Part shown: in pieces, positions 37,101 to 64,000 of the stretch
How the letters are laid out: every line of letters starts with the position of its first letter
Numbering within the stretch: the first letter of the stretch is position 1
NCBI RefSeq assembly: GCF_040954835.1
Contig: NC_090698.1
Span: forward strand, 23,247,501 to 23,311,500
Direction of reading: 5' to 3'
DNA: 64,000 bases
Source: Lepisosteus oculatus
Taxonomy: Eukaryota > Chordata > Actinopteri > Semionotiformes > Lepisosteidae
Program-made: the position numbers and the translations under genes
The notes under the pieces: model-generated
What the model saw: only the letters and a program-made list of their open reading frames with translations
The model's database searches: none
What the model was told of the DNA's origin: nothing

Positions 37101-37740
37101 CTTTCCTCCTTCACAAGAGCTTTTGGCAGGCCGACTCCTGAGCTGTTTCAGGAGCCAAGGTTTCAAGACATTTGCACAGTGATAGTATTTTCGTATCAAG
37201 AAATATCACGAGCTTCTCCTTCAATGTCTTGGATTGTCGTTCCGTCATGGTTTAGTTCTCCCTTCTTCTCTGTCCTCCGCATCCTCAGGGTATTCTTACC
37301 AAAAAGTGGTGGATTTGTTGCTCAGTTTAAAAGGAACATTCAGACAAGATCTTAAACTGTTGTTTGCAGTGTGTACAATAAATGGATTTGCCATCCAAAA
37401 GGGTCACACTTCGTTTCCTACATTCACACTCCTTCATGTGCTTCAGTGTGGTTCTAGCTTTACTTAATTTCCATCGATGGATTCAGCCCATGTCTCTGTG
37501 TTGGGGCTACTATAAAGATGTGTGTTCATCGTTTTCCAAATTCTAAACAGCTTAAGTAATTTATGTTATTTCTTTCAGTCAACCTGTACACCAGGCTTCA
37601 AAACCAGGACTTTAGAATCTCCGCCACAACCTCCAAATGAGGTCCTCTGTGTTGACAGTTCGAACACTGATGAAGAACCAACTAAGGTCTCCGAGTATTT
37701 CTTCAGTGACATCTTTACAGAGGTAGACGAGCCAGATTGA
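3848..37740 (+). CDS. BDP1: BDP1, TFIIIB subunit B'' (complete, 37 coding exons)
   Basis: BDP1 joins BRF1 or BRF2 and TBP on tRNA, 5S and U6 promoters to form TFIIIB, which recruits RNA polymerase III in the nucleus. The 37 exons listed below join without a phase conflict into 6618 bases, or 2205 residues; human BDP1 is about 2624. In order: a basic N terminus (RRSRISVRPNVRPG); a Ser/Pro-rich region; SDRERILKARKLRELL near residue 280; DRSKMIMRDFIYYLPE near 320; an acidic run near 365; LLVPRVKVAEDGS near 385; the SANT/Myb domain near 430-500 (DMFFLAISMVGTDFSMIGQL); lysine-rich and acidic regions; five RFxxPKPN modules at about 1106-1664; a TLFEIPPSS segment; and a C-terminal VSEYFFSDIFTEVDE. 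I chose the first ATG of an ATG-ATG pair; human starts one codon before the same RR motif. The order of conserved blocks matches human BDP1 from memory. Confidence 0.95.
4618..5242 (+). CDS. BDP1: BDP1 coding exon 2
   Basis: Long exon, 625 bases, low-complexity Ser/Pro/Ala/Lys. It ends in the conserved helix SDRERILKARKLRELLQQEI, found at the matching place in human BDP1. The acceptor is aaaatag and the donor gagaaa then gtgagt, ending on a codon boundary. Confidence 0.93.
6060..6480 (+). mobile_element. Decayed LINE reverse-transcriptase fragment
   Basis: From about 6271 the plus strand reads P-T-D-stop-K-I-A-N-V-V-H-I-Y-K-K-G, then N-N-C-K-P. This is the conserved P-x-D-W-K-x-A-x-V-x-P-I-Y-K-K-G ... 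N-Y-R-P block of reverse transcriptases in the CR1/L2/Rex group of non-LTR retrotransposons. A TAG stands where Trp is expected, so the copy is dead. It continues into a tail with gggccgaatggcccttctcattttcg. Confidence 0.65.
6685..7050 (+). repeat. Fish interspersed repeat (ccatcca / tttatcc family), copy 2
   Basis: Same blocks as the copy at 1252: attcatctattttctaaactgctttatcc, then gggtggcgggggacacc, acacactcatacca, tctggactgtgggaggaaaccc, and a final gctaaccactgtaccacagtaccgcc. Confidence 0.7.
7186..7480 (+). repeat. tRNA-derived SINE, copy 2
   Basis: Same family as the copy at 2951, with gggcggagaggtggctctgtggctaagg, B box ggttcgtatcc, the ccttaaccccaactgctcc body and the tail caagaaattgtatacggccagtaaagtgatc. 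Confidence 0.85.
7705..7814 (+). CDS. BDP1: BDP1 coding exon 3
   Basis: Encodes DRSKMIMRDFIYYLPESNPM, nearly identical to the human motif before the SANT domain. The acceptor is gttacag and the donor atgaa then gtaagt, with two bases carried over. Confidence 0.95.
7902..8427 (-). repeat. 5S-rRNA-derived SINE (SINE3/DeuSINE type), reverse copy
   Basis: Read on the minus strand, the head at 8427-8330 (cagcagccatatcac...gaagctcagcaggtgtgagcctgg...tacctggatgg) follows 5S rRNA, including its internal promoter. After it come the shared body (gatgagacgtaaaaccgaggtcctgactctc) and a tail ending in gcgctttgagtggagtgtccagaaaag. It lies about 90 bases downstream of exon 3. Five other copies occur in the window. 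Confidence 0.9.
8765..8827 (+). CDS. BDP1: BDP1 coding exon 4
   Basis: Short exon encoding SSLEQEQRQTETVTTLPPNR; human has SSLEQEKKTEK in the same place. The acceptor is aataacag and the donor agaga then gtaaga. Confidence 0.9.
9847..9981 (+). CDS. BDP1: BDP1 coding exon 5
   Basis: Encodes an acidic run (about EEEEGEEDEDED) followed by LLVPRVKVAEDGSLIIDEE, highly conserved before the SANT domain. The acceptor is gtgttcag and the donor gaagaaag then gtaatg. Confidence 0.95.
9982..10903 (+). other. BDP1 intron 5, nothing recognised
   Basis: AT-rich single-copy-looking sequence without coding or repeat signals I could recognise. Confidence 0.5.
10904..11037 (+). CDS. BDP1: BDP1 coding exon 6 (SANT domain start)
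   Basis: Encodes LTVEVLRVKGPNVVEQNDPI and then FERGSTTTYSSFRK ... KPWSN, the conserved lead-in to the SANT domain, including its first tryptophan. The acceptor is tttttcag and the donor agag then gtgaga. Confidence 0.96.
11397..11491 (+). CDS. BDP1: BDP1 coding exon 7 (SANT/Myb core)
   Basis: Encodes ETDMFFLAISMVGTDFSMIG and QLFPHRARTEIK, the helix-turn-helix core of the SANT domain, almost unchanged from human. The acceptor is ttttag and the donor aaa then gtaaga. Confidence 0.97.
11492..13213 (+). other. BDP1 intron 7
   Basis: Contains an AT-only block of interlocking palindromes at about 11795-11870 (ataatatataatgtatataat units). Otherwise no gene, RNA or repeat family was recognised. 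Confidence 0.5.
11795..11870. repeat. AT-rich palindromic low-complexity block
   Basis: Composed almost entirely of A and T, with repeated tataatatataatgtatataatat units that are self-complementary. It is likely a microsatellite-type expansion within BDP1 intron 7. Confidence 0.7.
13214..13268 (+). CDS. BDP1: BDP1 coding exon 8 (SANT domain end)
   Basis: Encodes NKFKKEERTNSWRIDKAF, the last SANT helix. The acceptor is tttcacag and the donor attta then gtaagg. Confidence 0.95.
14163..14309 (+). CDS. BDP1: BDP1 coding exon 9
   Basis: Encodes EKRPFDIDFFSKLLEKAQIE and a lysine/arginine-rich stretch, matching the human block just after the SANT domain. The acceptor is gttacag and the donor aaaaa then gtaagg. 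Confidence 0.95.
14777..15052 (+). CDS. BDP1: BDP1 coding exon 10
   Basis: Encodes KKVSDQDKAAEGSFLVSGSG, an acidic stretch, and a basic KKRQRKRKK end. The acceptor is tttttcag and the donor gaag then gtacta. The same frame stays open from 14398 to 15321, past both splice sites, which makes the exon look like a single long ORF. Confidence 0.85.
15288..15375 (+). CDS. BDP1: BDP1 coding exon 11 (tandem acceptor)
   Basis: Encodes GPTDMEVISCEEPGNGAAGA and EVIPDGAN. The acceptor is a tandem tag-tag, so the exon can start at 15288 or 15291 with a one-codon difference. The donor is aatag then gtaatt. Conservation is low; the phase fits both neighbours. Confidence 0.75.
15418..15540 (+). repeat. Fragment of a fish retroposon (gtttattgccatatgtacatg type)
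   Basis: The sequence gagtttattgccatatgtacatgtacactggaattcttatttgc, followed by a caggacatactcagtacagcagacaacac run, resembles a dispersed fish element with this characteristic end. Only one copy lies in the window, so the call rests on recognition alone. Confidence 0.4.
15591..15798 (+). CDS. BDP1: BDP1 coding exon 12
   Basis: Encodes SQETESPAKEGKESLIQPA, then ARHRSQKPKPKLTQRRGG, a diverged form of the RxRxxKPKPN repeat, then a Gly/Glu-rich tail. The acceptor is ccttgcag and the donor acg then gtacat. Confidence 0.88.
15799..17077 (+). other. BDP1 intron 12
   Basis: Holds a short ttaca-type simple repeat near 16245 and a truncated SINE3 copy (16622-16992). Nothing else was recognised. Confidence 0.5.
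16622..16992 (+). repeat. 5S-derived SINE3 copy, internally deleted
   Basis: Starts inside the 5S-like head (gtgagcctggtcagtacctggatgggagac), continues through the standard body, and joins directly from gagcgttctg to a short remnant of the tail (cactatataagtgtattatt). The 3' part of the body is missing. Orientation is the same as BDP1. Confidence 0.85.
17078..17274 (+). CDS. BDP1: BDP1 coding exon 13
   Basis: Encodes a Lys-rich stretch and NILESSDSENPGEDMEEDPD, then an EHMLNKPT segment. The acceptor is tgttgcag and the donor accag then gtaaga. Confidence 0.9.
17786..18179 (+). CDS. BDP1: BDP1 coding exon 14
   Basis: Encodes SGRIPKFSQQLKQPEEED, a Pro/Ser-rich stretch, AKLVTLRASPEEPEE, EEVNQAPVFVPASLRSP and VEVEETMEE. 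The last three blocks match human BDP1. The exact start is inferred: frame and phase demand an acceptor before gtcagg at 17786 or before aatacc at 17795; I chose the first because it gives R-S-G-R-I-P-K. The donor is gaagag then gtgaca. Confidence 0.88.
18718..18867 (+). CDS. BDP1: BDP1 coding exon 15
   Basis: Encodes LEISDSVPDGRCSLESEQTH and on to a hydrophobic LDILV end. It starts directly after EETMEE, as in human. The acceptor is tgcacag and the donor ggtt then gtaagt. Confidence 0.88.
18868..19893 (+). other. BDP1 intron 15, nothing recognised
   Basis: About 1 kb of AT-rich sequence with no repeat family or gene that I can identify. Confidence 0.45.
19894..19930 (+). CDS. BDP1: BDP1 coding exon 16 (37-bp microexon-like)
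   Basis: Encodes DVIEIFSTGSVS. Only 37 bases; acceptor tttttgtag, donor ctctg then gtaagt. It enters on a codon boundary and leaves one base, so skipping it would shift the frame. Confidence 0.8.
20158..20570 (-). mobile_element. Tc1/mariner-like transposase remnant
   Basis: On the minus strand the stretch around 20315-20260 translates as P-D-L-N-x-x-E-H-L-R-D-K-L-G. This corresponds to the conserved P-D-L-N-P-I-E-H-L-W-D segment of Tc1-family DDE transposases. Flanking sequence is heavily mutated; I saw no clear terminal inverted repeats and the borders are approximate. Confidence 0.6.
21013..21117 (+). CDS. BDP1: BDP1 coding exon 17
   Basis: Encodes EFSGSDRESNTEAAQTLLTI and a short tail. 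The TEAA-TLLT block matches human BDP1 (TEAAITLLTM). The acceptor is gtgcag and the donor acag then gtgaga. Confidence 0.92.
21845..22079 (+). CDS. BDP1: BDP1 coding exon 18
   Basis: Encodes SEDAVIEASCQRVEEEEETS and a Thr/Ser/Pro/Glu-rich remainder. Phase requires the donor at gtgag then gttggt (22080). The stronger-looking gtgagg at 22075 would throw the next exon into a stop. Its spacer-like composition resembles the second exon of each downstream repeat cassette. Confidence 0.8.
22530..22693 (+). CDS. BDP1: BDP1 coding exon 19 (cassette 1, repeat exon)
   Basis: Encodes HRRTRFSKLKPNLVRTARGP, first of five RFxxPKPN-type repeat exons, here with L for P. Enters with two carried bases and leaves one. 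The acceptor is atttttag and the donor tgtg then gtagga. Confidence 0.9.
23089..23248 (+). CDS. BDP1: BDP1 coding exon 20 (cassette 1, spacer exon)
   Basis: Encodes VEPTPVESAPQRLATEEKSV followed by a Lys/Glu/Asp-rich tail. The acceptor is ttctttag and the donor tctag then gtaaga. Confidence 0.88.
24165..24358 (+). CDS. BDP1: BDP1 coding exon 21 (cassette 2, repeat exon)
   Basis: Encodes VPGSPEVTPASSATNPGLPA, then RFRRSRFPRPKPTLGRTVRD. The acceptor is tttggcag and the donor actg then gtgaga. Confidence 0.92.
24706..24862 (+). CDS. BDP1: BDP1 coding exon 22 (cassette 2, spacer exon)
   Basis: Encodes SSDVPAPITSVPPLLSEEHQ and a SSKDKDG-containing tail. The acceptor is gttttcag and the donor cctgg then gtaaga. 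Confidence 0.88.
25524..25699 (+). CDS. BDP1: BDP1 coding exon 23 (cassette 3, repeat exon)
   Basis: Encodes VSEESEGSAEMSALCQSSPT, then RRSRFPRPKPNLGSTARGLQ. The acceptor is ttttctag and the donor attg then gtgaga. The following intron is stop-free and in frame (see findings). Confidence 0.92.
25991..26156 (+). CDS. BDP1: BDP1 coding exon 24 (cassette 3, spacer exon)
   Basis: Encodes NSVQPAASMESVQQQALEQE and a Glu/Lys-rich tail. The acceptor is gccttcag and the donor tccaa then gtaaga. Confidence 0.9.
26157..27142 (+). other. BDP1 intron between cassettes 3 and 4
   Basis: About 1 kb of AT-rich sequence; no repeat family or RNA gene was recognised. Confidence 0.45.
27143..27321 (+). CDS. BDP1: BDP1 coding exon 25 (cassette 4, repeat exon)
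   Basis: Encodes VSEVPEVTSELSSRSQDSSV, then RFRRSRFPKPKPNVGGTARS, the best-preserved repeat. The acceptor is ttttctag and the donor acag then gtaaga. Confidence 0.93.
27601..27751 (+). CDS. BDP1: BDP1 coding exon 26 (cassette 4, spacer exon, shifted acceptor)
   Basis: Encodes TEASVDSAPQQSVAEETSDS and on to EEALKKEDKP. The position of the acceptor used by cassette 3 (ccttcag) reads cctttcaa here, so the AG is gone. The next AG downstream, caattcag, gives the right phase and shortens the exon slightly. The donor is cccag then gtaaga. Confidence 0.85.
28303..28478 (+). CDS. BDP1: BDP1 coding exon 27 (cassette 5, repeat exon)
   Basis: Encodes ALEAQEVTAESSAKGPDSSA, then ARFRRAQFQKPKPILSRAAT, a more diverged repeat. 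The acceptor is gttttccag and the donor cctg then gtgaga. Confidence 0.9.
28631..28781 (+). CDS. BDP1: BDP1 coding exon 28 (cassette 5, spacer exon)
   Basis: Encodes EDCSETAPSEVGTPEMIVEN and on to SSEESTGDGQAD. The acceptor is a tandem tag-cag, allowing starts at 28631 or 28634. The donor is gatat then gtatgt. Confidence 0.85.
29251..29443 (+). CDS. BDP1: BDP1 coding exon 29
   Basis: Encodes ILAKENRSEEAAKREPSKVR, then SSLRRSPRSRGILSRS. It enters with two carried bases like a repeat exon and has a basic core but no PKPN, so it may be a worn repeat exon. The acceptor is tttttcag and the donor cacag then gtgaga. Confidence 0.87.
29785..29851 (+). CDS. BDP1: BDP1 coding exon 30
   Basis: Encodes DEVTSIQVDDVVNNAVTTED. 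The acceptor is tttacag and the donor ggag then gtacat. Phase links it correctly to the next exon across the hAT insertion. Confidence 0.82.
30343..31135 (+). pseudogene. Decayed hAT transposase
   Basis: Pieces of the transposase survive in shifting frames. Around 30560-30650 is LPLAKELTRIMCGEKAAKQL; from 30790, RYEFEGMSHEDFLFC; near 30930-30970, a W-M-K-C-V ... V-C-T-D-G-A-R motif holding the DDE-region C-T-D-G; and after 31020, HRETFAVKKMPEDLISV. Stops and frameshifts interrupt it, and the C-terminal dimerisation part is missing, so it cannot encode an active enzyme. Confidence 0.8.
31145..31280 (+). repeat. LINE-type tail inside the hAT element
   Basis: The sequence ctgtaaaacactttgagaagccacctttaaaggcgctttatcaaataaagtttatt is typical of L2-like retroposon 3' ends in fish. 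It replaces the part of the element where the transposase C terminus should be, so it probably inserted into the hAT copy. Confidence 0.5.
31682..31883 (+). CDS. BDP1: BDP1 coding exon 31
   Basis: Encodes SDRQTAEVPQQEQTIILTLF, then EIPPSSINMYEEGTGAMG and MPLPVFVEPVPAE. It matches the human FILTLVEIPANAVEEF ... LLPAPILVKSV region. The acceptor is ttttctag and the donor cacag then gtgaga. Confidence 0.93.
31884..32484 (+). other. BDP1 intron 31
   Basis: No repeat family or gene recognised; AT-rich. Confidence 0.4.
32485..32737 (+). CDS. BDP1: BDP1 coding exon 32
   Basis: Encodes CGQVSVETAEDPKMAKPGCG and a Gln/Thr/Glu-rich remainder ending PSQETTDTTAV. The acceptor is attacag and the donor gccgtg then gtaagg. 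Little conservation is recognisable; phase and splice sites support it. Confidence 0.82.
33357..33390 (+). CDS. BDP1: BDP1 coding exon 33 (34-bp exon)
   Basis: Encodes KHSVESPAHSC. The acceptor is gttttacag and the donor tgtg then gtgaga. Phase joins both neighbours. Confidence 0.75.
33840..33968 (+). CDS. BDP1: BDP1 coding exon 34
   Basis: Encodes AEGYARLTLEPVVESSESVG and a basic QKKRKLPVRTRR end. The acceptor is cttaaag and the donor agaag-ag then gtgagt. Confidence 0.83.
34605..34914 (-). repeat. tRNA-derived SINE, reverse copy
   Basis: The reverse complement begins gggcggagcggtggctctgtggctaag with a B box ggttcaaatccc, then the ccctaactgctccaggg body and a tail gcaagaaattgtatagggctaataaag, ending in a (tta)n run on that strand. 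It is inserted opposite to BDP1 transcription in intron 34. Confidence 0.88.
35041..35383 (+). CDS. BDP1: BDP1 coding exon 35
   Basis: Encodes KLQVKPNSSKRKPVERTEGR and a long Ser/Glu/Pro-rich region. The acceptor is atttcag and the donor ataag then gtgaga. Confidence 0.85.
35508..36085 (+). repeat. 5S-derived SINE3, most complete copy
   Basis: The head at about 35511-35608 (cagcagccatatcaccctgc...gaagctaagcaggtgtgagcctgg...gatgggagacctcctgggg) tracks 5S rRNA nearly end to end. The body and the tail (cctgtaaagcgctttgagtggtgtccagaaaagcgctatataagtgta) follow. It best shows the full family architecture in this window. Confidence 0.93.
36592..36835 (+). CDS. BDP1: BDP1 coding exon 36
   Basis: Encodes PGRKPRGFLSFISEKSTPTS and a Ser-rich basic stretch. 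Human has PGRRPLGFLSLI at this point. The acceptor is gtttgaag and the donor ccacag then gtaagg. Confidence 0.93.
37579..37740 (+). CDS. BDP1: BDP1 coding exon 37 (last) and stop
   Basis: Encodes TPGFKTRTLESPPQPPNEVL and ends VSEYFFSDIFTEVDEPD then TGA. The last block is almost the same as the human C terminus. The acceptor is tctttcag. Confidence 0.96.
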   Translation, partial: STCTPGFKTRTLESPPQPPNEVLCVDSSNTDEEPTKVSEYFFSDIFTEVDEPD

Positions 37741-38360
37741 AACTGGCAAAGTCATCGTTATTTATTTGTTCAAACAGACCTCCTTCATCAAGACTGCAGA
37801 AGGACTTTGCATCAGTGCTGGATCCAAACCACAGTTTATCTTGCAAGTTAATGCAGCTGTTCTTTTGTCACAGTGTAAGATGAAATGCGATTTCAAACCT
37901 TGCTTCAAAATTGACCTGAACAGGTCATTCTACTTGGAAGAGAAATTTTCACGTCCATATCTGCAACTGTGGAAATGTATACCCGTCATATTCCATTGAT
38001 TCCCATAAATCCAGTTAGTGAAGGTTTTAACAATAATGTGCTGTATTCTGTTCTGGTATGATTATTCAGAGTACAGGGAAATAACATAGGTAATCCTTCA
38101 TCTCCAACTGGCCTTTGAGTGTTCACTTTTTTTCTCTTCTACATTATTTCAATCAGGCAATTATAGAACTTGAATAAATTCTAACAAATCTTCATATCTG
38201 TTGAATGCTTCTAAAGAACAGATTAAAGTGCAATTCTAATATTTTGGTTTGTTGGTATTCAAAGGTTTATGTAAATGTTAGAAATGTTAAATATTTAGAT
38301 TGATCTGAAAGGGCTGGAATATTTATCAGTGTAGCAAATAAAGCCTTTTAGAGTTTGAAG
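37741..38360 (+). other. BDP1: BDP1 3' UTR with candidate poly(A) signals
   Basis: Downstream of the stop, aataaa hexamers occur at 38173-38178 and 38337-38342, the second in gcaaataaagcc. Either could end the transcript; the choice is not decidable from sequence alone. Confidence 0.5.
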
Positions 38361-41300
38361 TCATCTGAAAGGCTAGCTTTTATATTTATATTTTCCAGAC
38401 AATTTTGTTTTATTGAAAATGCATTCTTTATAACTTGAATTGCGGTCTCATCCCTAACTCTTCCTGTAAATCCTGTAACTCTTGCAAAGGAAAAAAGGTT
38501 TTAGGGTTTGACTACACTTTATTTCATTTTAGTGTTTTAATAATTTGAAGTAAAACATCATCATGAGAAAAATAGAGAATAAATTCAATTTTAAGGGTTC
38601 TCTGAAATTCCTGTATCTTTTTTTCCCAATTGTTTTTTGAAGACAGCAGGATCCATTATCCCCAAATTTATTTCAAAGAAGACACAAATGCAGGAATTCA
38701 TGAGCGGCTCAGAGAGCAGGTTGAGCCTATAAATCACTGATTTAAATCTGGACTTCGTCAATATTGCCAAGGATTACCTAAGCAGTAGCCTGAACAGAAC
38801 TTAATGGTCTGACATTGCATGTTTCATAGAATTTTTTTCCTCTTCACTTGTCATCCTGCCATGAGAGTTGTAGTTTTAACTGAACTATTGTCTAAAGTCA
38901 TTTAAAATAATGAAGTCAAAAACTGTTAGAAAGTCTTATTAACACTAAGTAGAGTTCAATGAATATTTGTTAAACCTACACTTTATGAGTTATATCTTCC
39001 TAAACACTGATTCATCCAAATAAGTAGTGTGGATTCATGTGGAGTTGAAGACTTATATATTGAAACCCCAGATTGAATTCTAATTATACTACAAATAGGA
39101 GGATTCCATCCTCCTATTTTATGAAAAGTTGAGCAACAAAACTAATTGGCAATTAAAGAAAAGTATACATAAGTACAATATATAATTTTAAAATGTTATG
39201 CTGTGGTATGAAGTCCATTACTTCTGACTTCTTATCAGTTTTTCTAGAATACAGTTGCGAGATAAAAACCTAATACTATTCCACCAAACGTTTAACATCT
39301 AGCTGGTCAGATTTATACATGTGTAGAGAAATCAATCTGATGAACTGGAATCACTTGAAGAAAGACTAATTTAGGGTGACCTATTCTTGTTTATTAAGTG
39401 CTGCAAAAGCACTGATTTGACAGGCTTTCATTTTGTACATTTACAGTGTACACTTAGTTACAGTGATGAAAACTAGAAGTGATTCATATTACTACCAAAG
39501 TTTTGGTGTTTTTGAACTGTACTTAGGTGTTGTGCTTAGGCAAATATTGGATATGCATGTCAAATCCATTATGCCTACTTAAAGAATTGGACTGTCTTGG
39601 GATTCCTGCAGAGATTAAGAAATTGTCTTAAGAAAATGTTACTCTCAATAATGACCCTTCTGTTTTTTTTCCTCATCAAAAACCTTGTATCCTGTGCTGT
39701 GAAGTGTAAATTGATCATGCCTTTAGCCTAGTTTTTCCTGATGTGCTTCTGATAACTGATAGATAAGAAACAGGTTTGTTCAGTAACTTGAAAGCATTCA
39801 AACTGATAAATATTTAACAGGTAATTAATATTTCAGAGCAGAGCAATCTTTATAAATCTGTTTCCAAGCAATTGAAAGGCTTCCTACAATAAAATGCATT
39901 CCAGTCCTGAATATGTTTGAATGAAAGTCAACTCGTAGCATTGTTAATTTCATGTTAGAGATTGTTCGTTTCTAATGAGTAGAGATATTCATTAGATTAT
40001 CTTATCTTTTTATTTATCTCTAACCATTGTTTTAAGGGTGCCTCTTAATTTTGTAATTCAGGTGTGTGTAGTTAGTCTACTGTATTTAGAGTAACCACAC
40101 ATACTGTATTTTTCGTTTGTCCACTCAGCACATTTGTAGTGTTACTATAATGGTACTTCTTGGTTTGCATTAAATAAGCTGTTTTTTAAATGCTCATATC
40201 TGGCATAAAGTACTTTATGAAAGAAGTAGAAAACGTTATAGATATCTAAAGAATGTAATGCCATATTCAGAAGATTGGTGGATTGCTTTTAAGTTACACT
40301 GATGCAGGATTGCTGTTTCCTGAACCTTATTTTTAATTATTATGCTTTTCTCCTCATGAAGGACAAATGTTCATTGTTCATTATGAACACATTCATATTA
40401 TAGGATAGGTAAGTGCTTGGATTTTGATATCCTTGCTTTTGAAATGTCTGCATCTTGGGAATCAAAACTTTAAATCTGTACCTAAACTCTTACTAAACTC
40501 TTGGATTTTGCTGGTAATATGTAAAAGAGAAACATCAATTATGTAAAGGACTTAAATATAGTTACAGTTCTTTGAAGATCTTTGCACTTACTGGGTGGAA
40601 GAAAAAAAGATTAATTTTTGCTCCACATTTTTTTAAGTCATTCATAGTAAGATAACAGGTGGAAATTTCTCTCTCTTTTCCCCTTGAACTGTTGTAGATG
40701 CTGTTGTTATATACAGAATGCTCTGGGATGAAAATTGAAATATAAATGCAAGGAATTGTTACAATTCTTTCCTTTTTGGATCCATATTATTAGGGCAAAG
40801 AAAGTACTCTTACCTCTGTGAAAGAACCAATTTTTCAGAATCAGTCTTTACTGGTATATTGTCCTGAGTGTCACACAAAGTTAATCATGTACAGCCAGCA
40901 GCCATATCACCACGCAACTCACAACTGGCAACCCACTGAAGCTCAGCAGGTGTGAGCCTGGCCAGTACCTGGATGTTAGATCTCCGGGGAAAAACTAAGG
41001 TTGCTGCTGGAAGAGGTGTTAGTGGGGCCAGCAGGGGGTGCTCACCCTGCAGTCCACGTGGGTCCGAATGCCCCAGTATAGTGATGGGGACACTATACTT
41101 TAAACAGGCGCCGTCCTTCGGATGAGACGTAAAACCGAGGTCCTGACTCTCTGCGGTCATTAAAAATCCCAGGGCGTTTCTCGAAAAGAGTAGGGGTGTA
41201 ACCCCGGCGTCCTGGCCAAATTTCACATTGGCCCTTACCAATCATGGCCTCCTAATAATCCCCATCTATGAATTGGCTTCATTACTCTGCTCTCCTCCCC

Positions 41301-42662
41301 CTTGATCCTGATGTGTGGTGAGCATTCTGGCCACTATGGCTGCCGTTGCATCTTGTGTTAAAACCTCTATTACTGGAATAATGCAGATACAAAAAACAAA
41401 GCACTTTTATGCAGTCAACATATCGGTTGTTTTTCATTGTATAACCCAGTTTATTGAAAGAGGTGCATGTCCAGAAACAATAAAAGTTTACATTTAAAAA
41501 TGTAGACACTTTAATTAAGCTAATAAACTGCTTAAGCTAATATTGATGAAAGCAAAACTTCTTTGAGAAAAAATAGAGATTATTGGGGGGAAAAAAAGTT
41601 GTTTATCCTGTAAAATATGTTAATAAAGGTTTTATACAAATGTGACTTGTTTTCCTTTGTCGTTAATAATATGGAAACGTTCTTATGGAGTATCCTTATC
41701 ATGGTGCAGCTCCATTTAGCTTGTTACCTGTTCAATGACACATTGACTTTACATACATCCGTACATTTTTTTCCCATACGCTTCTCACCATATGCTTCTT
41801 ACATTACCCACAAAGTTAATAACAGACTTTATTAATAATAACAGACCGGTGTGTCAGGAACGCTCCTGGTACAGCTAAAGCAGGTCGCTAAGATTTGTTC
41901 TCGTGTAAAACACGTTTTCACGCGTTATTATATTTGACTACAAATTCTGCATAATCACATACAACTTCAGTTAAAACCCATATAATGACATCATAAAATA
42001 TCCAAAAAGGTAATAACCTATTACGTAATGCAACATGTCATGTATTAGTACAGTAGATGTTGTGAAGCATAAATGTTGTACAATGCAACAGGCTACAGTT
42101 CCTTCTACAGTATAGAGATTATTTTGTAAAGCACAACAATCTAAACGCAAAGAACTCAATTTAGGTAGATGCTATTTTTCAATACTTAAAATGAGCCACA
42201 TGTCATAAAAACATTTATTGTTTAAAAATGATAAGATGCAAATCTTTTCAAAGAGCCAAAAAATGATGAAATCTCCAAATGAAACTACGTAGCCAGTACA
42301 TACTGTACTTGGCATTAGTCATTGTCGAATTGTTTCAAGAGTATCATGGCTAATAGCATGATATGAGGATTGTGGGAAAGAGTGCAAAACGTAAACTCTC
42401 AAAATAAAATAAGATCTAGAAATTCCACGATTGTATTATTAGGTTGGTGTACGAATTCTAATAGCCTGTTACGATTGTCAAAGTGGGCAGTTTCTCCTGG
42501 TAAAATCCTATTTGCTGCGGCTGTGGTGGGAGTGGATTTCGGAAGAGCCGGATTAACGCTTTCAGCCGATTGTGGGAGAGCGATAGATGGGCTCCTTGCA
42601 AAACTAACGCTTGATAAGCATACATGGTTGTATGAGGGTACACGTATTCGAGCAAAATTATA
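38361..42662. other. BDP1-MCCC2 intergenic region
   Basis: AT-rich; apart from a SINE3 copy at 40892 I see no gene, RNA or repeat family on either strand. The last few hundred bases should hold the MCCC2 promoter, but no clear TATA, CRE or CpG-rich block stands out. Confidence 0.5.
40892..41353 (+). repeat. 5S-derived SINE3 copy, 3' truncated
   Basis: Full 5S-like head (cagcagccatatcaccacgc...gaagctcagcaggtgtgagcctggccagtacctgg) and body, ending abruptly after atggctgccgttgcatc. It therefore lacks the retroposon tail that the other copies carry. Confidence 0.9.

Positions 42663-64000
<21,338 letters not shown>

Noticed and set aside
37741..37999. 77-residue open frame after the BDP1 stop
   Set aside because: Lies in the 3' UTR, with no conserved motif and no splice sites joining it to BDP1.

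Overview
This window is vertebrate nuclear DNA, most likely from a ray-finned fish. The genes are split into many short exons with GT-AG introns. The introns carry a 5S-rRNA-derived SINE of the SINE3/DeuSINE type, a tRNA-derived SINE, and hAT and Tc1-like relics, a mix typical of fish genomes. Modest intron sizes and this SINE pair make a gar/bowfin-like lineage possible, but the species is not settled by what I can see.

Layout: (1) 396-568 holds a housekeeping-type promoter (ZNF143-like site, CRE, ATGGCGG) and probably a noncoding first exon. (2) 3848-37740, plus strand, is a complete BDP1 gene (TFIIIB subunit B''). I resolved it into 37 coding exons whose phases all agree, giving 6618 coding bases including the stop, or 2205 residues. 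(3) 37741-42662 holds the BDP1 3' UTR and an intergenic stretch with one SINE3 copy. (4) From 42663 to the right edge, plus strand, is MCCC2, the mitochondrial 3-methylcrotonyl-CoA carboxylase beta subunit. Sixteen exons (528 complete codons) are present; the last exon, about 38 codons, lies beyond the window. BDP1 followed by MCCC2 in the same direction is also the human 5q13 order. The two genes are not functionally linked: one assembles the RNA polymerase III initiation factor, the other degrades leucine in mitochondria.

Two things stand out. First, MCCC2 intron 5 contains a 1587-bp foldback element (47422-49008). It has 23-bp terminal inverted repeats, a 6-bp target duplication (gttcag), and two long inverted arms that each contain a 21-bp tandem array (about 23 and about 16 units). 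A degenerate miniature pair of the same termini lies in its central spacer. I do not recognise its family. Second, the C-terminal half of BDP1 (22530-28781) is five tandem copies of a two-exon cassette encoding the R-F-x-x-P-K-P-N repeat, all with identical splice phases. One cassette has an in-frame, stop-free intron, and another has lost its ancestral acceptor and uses a downstream AG.

The long open frames at 47.3-49.0 kb are by-products of a 21-bp repeat length and are not genes. Most other open frames are intron or antisense noise.
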